The notes below the pieces were generated by a model. It worked only from the letters and a program-made list of their open reading frames with translations. It made no database searches and was not told the DNA's origin. DNA of 64,000 bases from Caecitellus pseudoparvulus. Lineage: Eukaryota > Bigyra: Bicosoecida. The position numbers and the translations under genes are program-made. This document shows, one piece after another, positions 51,111 through 61,290 of the stretch (positions are counted from its first letter, which is position 1; every line of letters starts with the position of its first letter). The stretch is taken from positions 1-64,000 of the forward strand of contig CBFFRQ010000089.1 of NCBI GenBank assembly GCA_965644315.1, given 5' to 3'.

Positions 51111-51676
51111 TCAGCGGATCGGCACGCAGCAAAGTGTACATTGCTTATGAGGTGAGCCCGCGAGCTAAACGTGCAATACACATAAAGGTACTGTGTTTCC
51201 CCATTGGACTTTGCATGGGGCCGAACACTTGTTGTCGGCGAACCTCGGTGTGCTCGTCCTGGCTGCAAAAGGGTGACCTGGAAGCAGACGGCACCAGCGG
51301 CCACCGCGAAGCCACACACGCCAACTTGACTGTGGACATGTGCACTTGGTAACAAGCAACCCCTGTATTGGGCCTGAATGGCGCGGAAAGCCCATGTCTT
51401 GGGCGGGCCTTGAACAGCACCAAGCTGCCCGGACGATGGCACCCAGGAACATCCTCCCAAATGCGATAACCGCCGCTGCACCCCTGGGTCATGATGCACC
51501 TGGCACAATCCATGCATGAAGCAGTGCCACTCCGCGCCACGCACGACGCCAAAAATGCCCGGGGAGACATGGTCACCCTCGCCAAGCGCGCTCGCGACGC
51601 GGAGTTGCAGAATGGGAAATCCTGGGAAAACCCTGTCTTAAGACAAGGTTGAGTCAAAGGAACAGCAAGACTATGT
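51111..51676. other. Intergenic between convergent genes
   Basis: About 570 bases between two stop codons, holding the 3' UTRs of both genes. No features seen. Confidence 0.4.
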
Positions 51677-54600
51677 CTATTGGGAGGGCAGCAGCTCTTT
51701 AGACGGGCGACGGAACGCACCTTGCACAGGGGCAACACGCAGGTACGAAGGCAACAAAGGCCAGTGCAACAAAGCACCGAGGTCCTCCAGGCACGCTGAT
51801 CGAGTGCCCATGGCTGTGCCTTTTTGAAACAGCCCCTGGGTAGATGTGCGCAAGTAAGGCGCGTCCACCCACACGGGCGGGTCTCCTGTCCGCGCAGCGA
51901 TTACCATAGCCAGCCCAATGTCTTCGCACTGCATGTGCTGATCGACGTACCTGGCGACCTCTGGATGCTGCTCCCAATAGTCAAGCGCGTAGTCCAAGTG
52001 GAATACAGAGGCCCCCGACAGCACGAAGGAAAACACGCCATGCTTTGTTTGCATGCTTTTGTCGTGCACGTACTCCACCCTGCCGTCGGAGCTGTGCGCG
52101 TCAAGGCGAGCCACGAAGCCAACCTCGCGATGTGGAGTACTGCGCCATGTGTTCAACGCGCCTAGCACGGCGTCAGGGTTCCACAGCATATCATCGTCCA
52201 CCATCAAAACGCCCGAGGAGAATGTACCACTGTAGTGCTTTGGATCAAAGCGGTTGTTCAAGGAATTCCTATCTGAGACAACACTTCGAACACGGACATG
52301 TGCGGGACAATCGAATTCACTGATAGGCACTGCCTCTGCTTGGACATCATTGGAGATAACGACAACATCCGTCACACCGGGCACATTGCAGTACAGCGCC
52401 ACTGCCACGGACAAAAGTCGCAGGCGCTGGTACGTCATCACGGCAAAAGTCACACCTGTGCCTGCGAAGTCATGCACTTCGGCACCAGTGTGCGAGTTTG
52501 ACAGCTCGCGAGCCTCCTTCGTAGCATTTTGCAGACCGTGACAAACAGACCGAATGTCACTCCGACTTGCAGACAGCGCTCGGGCAGCCATGTTTCGACC
52601 CATTCCCAGCTGCTCCCCCGCAGTGGCCAGGCTGGGCGATGACACTGCCTGGACATGTTCCAGAGGGTAAAGGGACAACCCTGCTGCAGACAGCTGCTCG
52701 AGAAAGGCCGGTCGCCACACCTGAGTGCGAGTGCACTTGGGAGCTGGGGTCAAGCCTAATTGCGAGGCAGCCTTGGGCAAGACCAACACAGTCGACAGCT
52801 CGGGTGTATCGCTGGTTGCATCTCCACGTCCGCCCTTTGTAAACGTGCCCCGTGCATGTGCTCCAAGTGGCTTCAAGGACGAATCCGCCAGATGGGATGG
52901 CAACAGCGCAGTCAGCGGTAAGGAGTCCGGGCCCTGTTTGTGTGATAGTGCCACGACAACATCTTGCACACCCAGAATGTTGGCCTTGGAAAGCTCATGG
53001 AGCATATCGCTGTGTGACGCTGAGAAGCGTACTCCTGCAGGCACGACCAGCACCTGAGGAGCCTCAGACAACTCCTGTGCCAGCCCATGCAGGACAGCGG
53101 ATGGCTGGATAACAGCGTAGTCTGACCAGCTGACCGTCACACTTGCAATGTTGGCATGCTTGCGCAGTGCTGGGGAAGCGGCACGCGCATTGGCAATGCG
53201 GCGCTGCCCCCACGCGCCTTCGTCCACCATCACAACCCAAAGCATCGGGCCATCCCATTCTGCGGCCAACGCCATTACCGAGTGGGCAGCAGAGATCTTG
53301 GAGTAAACTGCGAGCTCCAAGCGCAACGGAGCGATTTTTTCTTGCCGCTCAGCAACATGGGGGTTCACTTCTAGCAACATGCTACGCCCGAGCTGCGAAA
53401 CGCGCACAACACGGCTCCCACTAGAGCCCTTCCATGCCTGAGGAGGGGCAAGCAGTGCTGTGGGTTCTCCGAGCGTTGCTCCTTTCGCAGTTTTTATGTT
53501 CGTTCGGTCGCCATTCTTGTTGATTCGGCTTTGAATAGCACCAGACTTTGGCCAGACAGGTGAGATATCACCCACTTGTACCGCGTTTTGCCCCGAGAGC
53601 CCCATCACTGTTCCCATACAGACCTTCATCATGTGTGAGGGCAGCGGAGGTTCCCGGCCATATGCAGCCACGGCGAGCGCAAGCAGCAGCTCAGAACTGG
53701 GCTCCTCGCTGAGGCCATTGTCAATGCCTGGCTCCATGTGCGACCCATGCAGCTCCTTCATGGCAGCTCCGAGGCTTCCCACCGCAGCAAGGACTGGGGA
53801 CATACGCTGCCCCCAGCGCTCCAATGCAGCCTGTGCGCTGCCACCTGCCGGCTGCCGTGCATGGCGCTCCGCTGCTTGCTTCAGTACGTGGGTCCGGCAG
53901 CCGTAGCTTGGGGCGAACCTCCCATATGGCCAAGGGGAACTCGCCGGCACCAGCTCCGCTGTGCTACCAGGCGCAACCCAACAAGACAATGCCTGCAGCG
54001 GTGTTACACCTGTCCACGGCCACCCACCATCCGCCTGCCCTGCCAGGTGCGCTGGCAGCCACTGCCATGACGGCGCACTTCGTGTGGCCCACAGCAGCAC
54101 CCGTGCCAGCCACACGCCCTCCACGCAGGCATGGCGGGAGGCCCACTGAGAGCCCTGCACATCTTCACACTCGCTGAACTGCGAGCTCCCATCTCTTGCG
54201 GGGGCCTGGTACACAGTCACTCTGCTGGTGCATCGCTCCATTTCCGCAACCTCATCTGCACTCAATGACGTCCCAGCGCCCAGCACCAGGGCCAAGCTAA
54301 CTCGAGTATCAGCAGCCCCACTACTGCACCATGCACTGGGCCACTTTGTGCCACTGGACGGCAGCACATGGAGCAGGACCAGTCCCCCCTCCATGGCTTG
54401 TGAAGCGTTATGGTGCCACGCTGCAGGCACCAGGCCTTGTGCCAGAGACGCCCACGCAGCTGGCAGGGGTGGGAGCTCTTTGTCCTGCAGTCGTGCGGTA
54501 TCAGATTGCCTTAAGGGTAGCTTCCCTTGTACTCGCAGGCTGGTGACACCAATGTCATGTGGCAGGCCACCAGACAAAGAGGGAAGCCACTGGAAAAGGA

Positions 54601-54727
54601 CGATTTGCAGCGTGACTAGAAGAGCCACAACTAGCCAGCATGAACCAGCTCGGGGAAAACGGCAAACTTCAATACTCCCACATAGGTTCCATGCGTTGCG
54701 AGAACCTCGATGGGCCGTCAGTGGCAT
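51677..54727 (-). CDS. GT64 exostosin-like glycosyltransferase with degenerate second domain
   Basis: 1016 residues from the first in-frame ATG, with a signal anchor at about 30-48 (CWLVVALLVTLQIVLFQWL), so a Golgi type II protein. The C-terminal 250 residues are a GT64 domain: FAVMTYQRLRLLSVAVALY, VVVISNDVQ, VVSDRNSLNNRFDPKHY, the DDD motif in GVLMVDDDMLW (about 842), GFVARLDAH and MQCEDIGLAMVIAA. The middle (about 540-640) has YAVIQPSAVLHGLAQELSEA and PQVLVVPAGVRFSASHSDML. This resembles the donor-binding core of GT49/LARGE-like domains (YPINLLRNIA, DVDFLP) but lacks the DxD, so it may be an inactive module. The N-terminal third (about 60-330) has scattered Trp/Cys and no family I recognise. 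Intronless. It shares only the GT64 module with the protein at 25501-29916. Confidence 0.75.
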   Translation of the reverse strand: MPLTAHRGSRNAWNLCGSIEVCRFPRAGSCWLVVALLVTLQIVLFQWLPSLSGGLPHDIGVTSLRVQGKLPLRQSDTARLQDKELPPLPAAWASLAQGLVPAAWHHNASQAMEGGLVLLHVLPSSGTKWPSAWCSSGAADTRVSLALVLGAGTSLSADEVAEMERCTSRVTVYQAPARDGSSQFSECEDVQGSQWASRHACVEGVWLARVLLWATRSAPSWQWLPAHLAGQADGGWPWTGVTPLQALSCWVAPGSTAELVPASSPWPYGRFAPSYGCRTHVLKQAAERHARQPAGGSAQAALERWGQRMSPVLAAVGSLGAAMKELHGSHMEPGIDNGLSEEPSSELLLALAVAAYGREPPLPSHMMKVCMGTVMGLSGQNAVQVGDISPVWPKSGAIQSRINKNGDRTNIKTAKGATLGEPTALLAPPQAWKGSSGSRVVRVSQLGRSMLLEVNPHVAERQEKIAPLRLELAVYSKISAAHSVMALAAEWDGPMLWVVMVDEGAWGQRRIANARAASPALRKHANIASVTVSWSDYAVIQPSAVLHGLAQELSEAPQVLVVPAGVRFSASHSDMLHELSKANILGVQDVVVALSHKQGPDSLPLTALLPSHLADSSLKPLGAHARGTFTKGGRGDATSDTPELSTVLVLPKAASQLGLTPAPKCTRTQVWRPAFLEQLSAAGLSLYPLEHVQAVSSPSLATAGEQLGMGRNMAARALSASRSDIRSVCHGLQNATKEARELSNSHTGAEVHDFAGTGVTFAVMTYQRLRLLSVAVALYCNVPGVTDVVVISNDVQAEAVPISEFDCPAHVRVRSVVSDRNSLNNRFDPKHYSGTFSSGVLMVDDDMLWNPDAVLGALNTWRSTPHREVGFVARLDAHSSDGRVEYVHDKSMQTKHGVFSFVLSGASVFHLDYALDYWEQHPEVARYVDQHMQCEDIGLAMVIAARTGDPPVWVDAPYLRTSTQGLFQKGTAMGTRSACLEDLGALLHWPLLPSYLRVAPVQGAFRRPSKELLPSQ

Positions 54728-56070
54728 ATTGGGGTTGGTCGGCGTCGCTGGCAGCGCTCGACTGAAACGCTTGAAACGCTCGTGCACAAGGAGATACTCA
54801 CCACACTCTGCTACATGCCTTGCAGGGCGCCAGCATGCGACCCACAAGGCCTGGTCTTGTGCCACCACTGGATGTGGATGCCATTAACATGTAGTGCGTA
54901 GTTTGTTCAAATTAGACTGGTGTTTTTGCGAAGGCTGTCCTTTCACTGGCGCACACCCGTGGATGCTCCAGCTTCAGGCTGGCACACATTTCAAGTTCGG
55001 CAACTATTTGGTGTTTAGCTCAATCCGCTTGACGGCACTCGGCTCCCCATAGCAAACGGAGGCACCTTCAAAGCAAGGCCAGCTTGGGTTTGTCTTCGCT
55101 TGACCCAGCAGAGAGGGGGGGTTGTGGCGTCGCTGGTGAACTGGGCAGCTGGTTTGCAGGTCACACAAACTGAGCCAGGTGTCACAACCTCTGAGCATTT
55201 TCCGAGAAAGTGCGCTCAAGGCGACCGCTGCTTCAACGTTTGGTCAGAGAAGCTCTCTACACAGCACTTTGTCGGTCAGGCACGGCGAGGTCAAACAAAC
55301 TTGGTGCAGTGCAAGTATGGAAGTGCTAGACCCACACGTGCTGAGGCCCCTGCACATTCTTCACCTTCATTCAGCGAGTTGTGCGTCCACAATGGCTGGA
55401 GCGTGTGCATGGGAATACGCTGGAAATGGGCAAAATTGGTGCGGTGCCCAATGATCATGTGCGCGAATGAGGCACATTACAGTGGTTCGTGCGAACCTCA
55501 GACGCCAGTCCAGGGGCGCGCAAGGGGCCTTACAGAGCCAGTAGCCTCGCTGCGTTTCAAGTGTGTTGAGTGCTGGTCGCGGTGACCTGCACCATCGCTG
55601 TAATCCACCATGGGCAAGTCCGAATCGAACAACCTGGGTTCTAGGCTTGGAGACTGCGACAAGGTGCTCCACCGGTTTTGCAACGCTCCATGGAGATAAT
55701 GCCCCAACAGGAGACGAAATTTCCAAAAATTTGTGCTGCATACAATCCTAATAGATTTATGGAAGTGTTCCTGTCCAAAGCGTGCCCGTGGGTTGCCTCT
55801 CTCCCGCCAGAGAGCGCTGCACAGTGCGGGTGTGGCGTTTCGGTTTGCTTCACCACGCCAATCCACGAGGCCTGCGATATCTCTGCATTCGGCTGCACTC
55901 TACCGGCTCTGAACAGTTGAGAGGTCCGTTACATGAAGGTAGTCTGATGAAACGTTGAATTATTCTGCAAGTCTCTTATACCACGCGTCTAGCCTCGTGG
56001 TCGTGGCTGGTCTGTGTGTCGATGAAACTCCCTTCACCCAGCCGGAGAGCCGGTGGCCCTGCTCCAGCCC
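54728..56070. other. Intergenic, 1.3 kb
   Basis: AT-richer than the flanking genes. It contains ORFs on both strands (for example 55866-55498, minus) with no recognisable domain. I see no RNA gene or repeat in it. Confidence 0.4.
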
Positions 56071-59000
56071 TCAGCATCGCGCACGCTTGGCACTCGGCGA
56101 ACTGAGACCATGGTGCCTTGTTCGTTTTCTCCGCTGGGCAAACTGCTCTTCTTCTCGCTGCACCTTGCTGGCCACTCGCTCGACCTGGCCGACAGCGGCG
56201 TGAGCGGCTGAGGCGATGCGGGACGCTGCTGTGTTGGGGCTGTACTTGGCAGTCTTGGCCTCTTGCGTCTTCCTCTCCTCCCTGAGCAGTCGGCGAATAT
56301 CTTCTTCAACCTCTGGCGTGACAGACGAGGTGGCCTTGTTGCACAGGGGCAGGCCGGAGGCCCTGGCTTCATCAAACGTGGGAGGGGCCGATGCATCCGG
56401 GCAGCTCTGCAAGGCTGCTGTCATGGTACCTCGAGCAAAGCCACCTACATCACCAGTCAGTACAGAGCAAAACTTCAGAGTGTCTGCAACGTCTTGAGAC
56501 TTGCTGCGTGTCTCTTCTTGTCGGCATTTATCGCTCGCACACTTGGACAGCAGCTTGGCAGCAGTGGCCTTGTTCTTCTCCAGCCAGTACAGCGTGAGGT
56601 TCATTTCGGCAACATCCAGGCGAGTGGATGTGCCCGCTGACACCATGTGCCGCATGCCTGAGTGCAGGCTCTCATTGCCCCGGTGGTGGTGGCGCCGTGC
56701 ACCGCGTCACGCCCATCCAGCAAGCCTTGGAGCCCCACGTCGTTCTGCAATGACGCCTTGACCCGAGCGCGAGTGGCGGGGAAGGAGGACTTGGGGTCCA
56801 GGATGCCGCGTGTGGTGCGGCCTCGCACGGCAGTGCCTGCGCCACCCCGCGACTGAGACGCCCACACCTGGCGAAACAGGCTTACAGCCCGCTCCAGTGC
56901 CGCCGAGGCCTGCTTGTGAGTGCAGGGCCCAATGTGAAGGGGAAGGATGGGCACCCCGCTCGGGTGCAGCCCAGCTTGAGTTGGCGTGAAGTGATCTCCT
57001 TGGCACCGACGGAGCAGCATGCCAGCTGAAGTGGCACATGCAGCAGCCAGAGCGAGGGGGGCGTGCTCGCGAAGCTTTGCGGCAGCCCCAACTGCACACC
57101 CTGGCCCATACAGGGCCCACCCATAGGCTGTGAGGAATTCTTGGACTTGTGTCTTTTGGGAGTCTGACAGGGACTTGCGTTGCAAGATGCGGCGGGCGCA
57201 GTCGATGAAGGCCTGGATATCGGCTGGCTCAGCCAAGTCCAAGGCGGCTCGTTGGCGAGCAACAGCATCCCCTGGAAGGAGCAATTGGGAGACACCACGC
57301 CCAATGCAGGCGTCCGGGTCCACTCCACTGTGTCAAACCACAGCTTGATCATGAGTGGGCCCCCCTTGTGCATGGCTTGCTTGGGAGTGGCCCTGGCCAC
57401 GCGACTGGCAAAGTGTCACGGGTCCACTGCCGACCGCACCACACCTTTCCGCAGCAGCAGGAAGTGCACGTCGATGATTGCCTGGCCTTGAGGTTGGCCA
57501 CTGTGATGACGCTGGGGTGGGACGCTGCCGGGCCGCGCTCCCGCAGGTGTCCCTTCAGCCTGTGCAGCACGGAGTCCAGGACCTGGGCCAAGTTTGCCGC
57601 GCTCTCGTAGCCCGTGAACATGAGGGGCTGCAGGGTGAAGCCGTACCGGCCCACCACTGTGGCAGTGCTGGGAGCTACTCGCCACCGGGTCTTGCCTGTG
57701 GCCCGCGCGTGGCCTGGCCTTCGCTGCCCGCACAGGCTCCATCCTCTGAGCCCTCGTCGCTGTCGCTGTCGCTGTTTTCTTCCGCATCCGGCTCATCTCC
57801 AGGCTCTTCCTCGCCCGGCTTGTGCTGTGGGCTCTCTGGTGCAGCTGGGGCCCTGGGCAGGGGCTTTGGGCCCGCGACGTGCACCCGGGTCGAAGATGCA
57901 AAGGTCCACTCCACGCTGGCGGTGCCAGCGAAGCGTGAGAGGGCCTGCAGGTACCCCTCCACATGCGGCTTGACAGCGGCATGGTAGATGTGCAGGATGG
58001 CGCCCCGTAGGACCATGACACATGTGCTGGATCATACCTTGCCTAAGACGTGCTTCCTGGCTCCGCGCACGGCTTGGGCCAGTGCCTGTTGCACTTCAGG
58101 GCATTCACCGAGAGAGGCGTGCTTTCTGAACAGCGTCTCTTTCCAGGAGTCCGCCTTGTGTTCAACGGGCCGCATGAGGTCTCGCCAGAAGGCTTTTTGC
58201 ACCTTGACCATGCCTTCGCGGCGATGGTCGACGTAGTTCTCCCACAGGCTCGTAGCAGCAGCTTTGTCCACGAGAATTGTGCTGGCGATTTTGCATGGTA
58301 TGGAGAGGACCGGTCTGCGGTCCTTCATCCCTGGGGGGTCGATCCATCTGGCAGCAAGTTTGGGTACAGCTGGTGCTTGACCCTCCATAAAGGATTGCCA
58401 CCCAATCGTGTCAGCAAATTGGTGGCTTCTGCGTAGCAACAACACCTTTTCTACAGGCTGAACTCCCCTGAAGCTGGTGAACAGACACTGCCTCGCGCGG
58501 TGGGCGCCATTGGTCATGCACGTGCATGTGCCGTGGCAGCTGCCTGCCTTGGGACAGGTGCCCCATGGCAGCTGCTGCCACACATCAGTCCAGCCCTTGC
58601 TGGCCGCGGATAGAACTGTGAGTTCGGTGCGCATGGAGGGGTGCGCCATGCTTCCCTTCAGGTCCGCTTCCATTTGGTCCAGGTCCGCTTGGACCTCTGC
58701 GGGGATGGGTCGGTCACCCACCTGGGCCGCCCTGCCAGCTTGTGCGGTCACTGCGACTTCGAGGTGCAACCGTCTTGCGGCTGCCACTGCTTAGCATGCT
58801 TCACTGGCTGGCAGGCTGTGGCCGTCTGGGCTCCGCGGCACAGTCCTGCTGGGGCAGGGACCAGAAGGGCGAGGTAGGAAGGATGACTGCTCGCCACAGG
58901 CCGGGTGGGTGGCAGCGAGGCCCACTGGCTGGACGACCAGGGTGACGGGCTGCTTGCGGGTGGGGATGCAGTGCCCGTACAGTGAGCCTGCCAGGGCAGC

Positions 59001-60212
59001 GTTCGCAGCAGGCTGCACAGCCCAGGAGTTTCTTGTGACGGCGTGTGTCGTGCCTGCCAGGGTGCTTGCCTTGCCCTCCATGTTCTCGCACGGCTCAACG
59101 TACCTGTGCAGCATGTTGCCTTGTTTCTCAGTCGCTTCCCCTTTCATTGCGGCGCCCATGGAGCCTTCCCCATCTCGCAGCGCCGACGCGACGCCCAGCT
59201 CAGCAGAGTTGTCAGGGAAGGCCATCAGCACCCCTCATCCATGCTGAGGCCGCAGCCTAGCCAGGCTCAGCGCTGCACAGGCGGCCATGACGGTCACCCC
59301 AGGCAGTCACAGAGTCACAGGCTGCGCAGGAGACGCCATGAGCATGCCCAGCACTGAACCCACCGAGCCAGCCAAGGCAGCCGCGCTAGGAGGCAAGATC
59401 ATGTCCGAGGGGGCCTGAAGGAGGCAATCAGGAGCCACGTCGTCCTTGGTGTACTGCTGGATGAACTCGTCGCCGACAGGGGCGGCGTCCAGCAGCAGCC
59501 GGCTAGCTGTAGCTGCACCGGCCCGCACCATGTCTCGGGCGCTGTCGAAGGCTTGGGTGAACCAGGTGGTGCTGTGGCCATCTGACAGGCTTCGACCGCA
59601 GAGTTGTTCAGCCATGTCTGCGATGGCCCGCGGAGACAGCGTCCACTCGGAGCTGGGGCTCGGGGGATCCATGGCTGGGCTGCCAACGCCTCCAGAGCCA
59701 GAGCCAGTGCCTGCGTGGAGGCAGCACCACTGCCATGGCGCTGTGGCGTGGCGAGCAAGGCGCTTTGACACGCATATAGATCGGCAATCACGACTTCTGG
59801 CGGAGCATCAGACATTTCCACCACTACATGGTGCGGGGCGGCCGATTCTGCGCCGCGGGGAGGCTCAATGTGCTGGCTATGCAATATGACACGCACCTGC
59901 CCCCAGCTTCATGGCCCGCGCCTGTCCATATCGATGCTTGGAGAAGCTATTGGAGCCTTCCTTCGCCAGTGACGCCCTGTTCGCGAACAGTGGTGCTGCG
60001 TCCTGGACGTGATGACTGCCCCACATCAATGTGGGGCAGCCCTCGCGAGACTCGCAGCCCTTCAGCCTGCTCCTGCCTCCGGCCGCACATCGCACGCAGT
60101 GAGAGGCATCAGAGGATGAAACTTTAATCACGAACGGCTCTGGTTCCGAATCCTGTGGCGGAGACTGCGCTGGAAGGGGCGTGGGCGACGCCGCCAAACT
60201 GGGCTGAGCCAT
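56071..60212 (-). pseudogene. Multi-part gene or decayed mobile element of unknown function
   Basis: A series of protein-like minus-strand segments in changing frames. From 60212: MAQPSLAASPTP... with CVRC...C residues. Near 59820: MSDAPPEVVIADLYACQSAL. Then a helical piece (WFTQAFDSARDMVRAGAATA), and the repeat shared with 14980-15235 (SAELGVASALRDGEG). 58787-58032 follows (DKAAATSLWENYVDHRREGM, EHKADSWKETLF), then 58031-57675, which ends in an acidic DSDSDEGSEDG tract. Next come YGFTLQPLMFTGYESAANLA, AIIDVHFLLLRKG and IKLWFDTVEWTRT, then 57323-56601, and finally a basic C terminus (RRKRTRHH, SAKRARC) with stop at 56071. Two in-frame TGA codons (about 58029 and 57416) interrupt long frames at places where Trp would fit, and other joins need frameshifts. 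Introns explain some (for example a 49-bp one at the start) but not all. I recognise no transposase, recombinase or enzyme motif. Confidence 0.35.
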
Positions 60213-61290
60213 GCCAAAAACCCGCCTGTTGGGCTTCTGGCAGCCCAAACAATCAATCCATGTCTGCAAATATCCTCCACGGGACACCAAAATTGTGCCC
60301 TGTCAGCGAGAATACTGGGGGTGGCGCGAGTATGTTTTGCCCACTGCCAGTGTGTTGCCATCCATGGCAGGGATCCGGGAAGTCGAGACTGGCACCTGCC
60401 TCCAAGTTCGATACAACAACAAATCGAGAGCTGCTTGGTTGAACGAAATCAGAGCAAGTTTCCACTCGTAGACCAGATTTGCCTGGTGCAGGGCTGGTGA
60501 CTTAAACGAATTCTGTTGCATTTTACACAATGAACCTTCAACCGCTGGAAGGGAGCATGACTGAAATGAAATGCAATTACCATCAGTGCTTGTGTCAAAG
60601 ATACGTCTTTACATTGTTTCAAAGTCAGTTCTCAGCTGCTGAAGAACTGGAGGCTTTTGCCGGGCCTATGCGGCAAATGTTGCTCCCGAATTCTGGGAGT
60701 GCCTTGGATGGCAAAAGTGTCTACTGGCCCCACGAGGTGGTCGCTGCACCTCCCGGATGGACGCAAGTCATGAAAACGTGCATCCGATACTGTGGGGTCG
60801 CGTTTAATCATATCGTAGAAGCTCAACTTGAGAGCGCAGGTGTGGAACGCGCGCAGCCTGCCGCCCGGACCATGCCGGCCTACCTCGCTCCTGGGCCATG
60901 CCGGACCGGAGGAGGAGCAAGAAAGTGAGTGATGAAAGCGTGCATTGGGTTGATAGTGCATTCTAAGATGGCATTGTGAAACTTCCGGTGTCGTAACGCG
61001 CAGCGGGTCGTTTGGGTCGCCGGGTGGCGCGGTGTGCGCGGAGTCACTGCGACGCCTGCCCACCACCACGAGAAGCCCGAACCCGAACCCAACTCGCCCA
61101 ACAAGCGCCGAACCCCTGATTCACGACAACTTTCACTGAACTAACACGTTCTCGATGGAACATGCTCATTTCACATGGTGACTTACCATGCTTTGTGCAA
61201 GATATCTGCGCTGAGCAAGCGTGCGCTTCTCTTTCAGGAGCAAGTGTGAGGTGAGTGTGGTGAAAGCAAGAGGCGACAATGCATTTCCTT
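60213..61290. other. Region without a supportable gene
   Basis: Opposed ORFs at 60530-60928 (+) and 61069-60632 (-) overlap, and neither has a motif. The right part holds the 3' UTR of the following minus-strand gene. Confidence 0.4.

Noticed and set aside
60530-61069. Opposed ORFs of 130-145 codons
   Set aside because: They overlap on opposite strands, and neither shows a motif, good start context or neighbour support.
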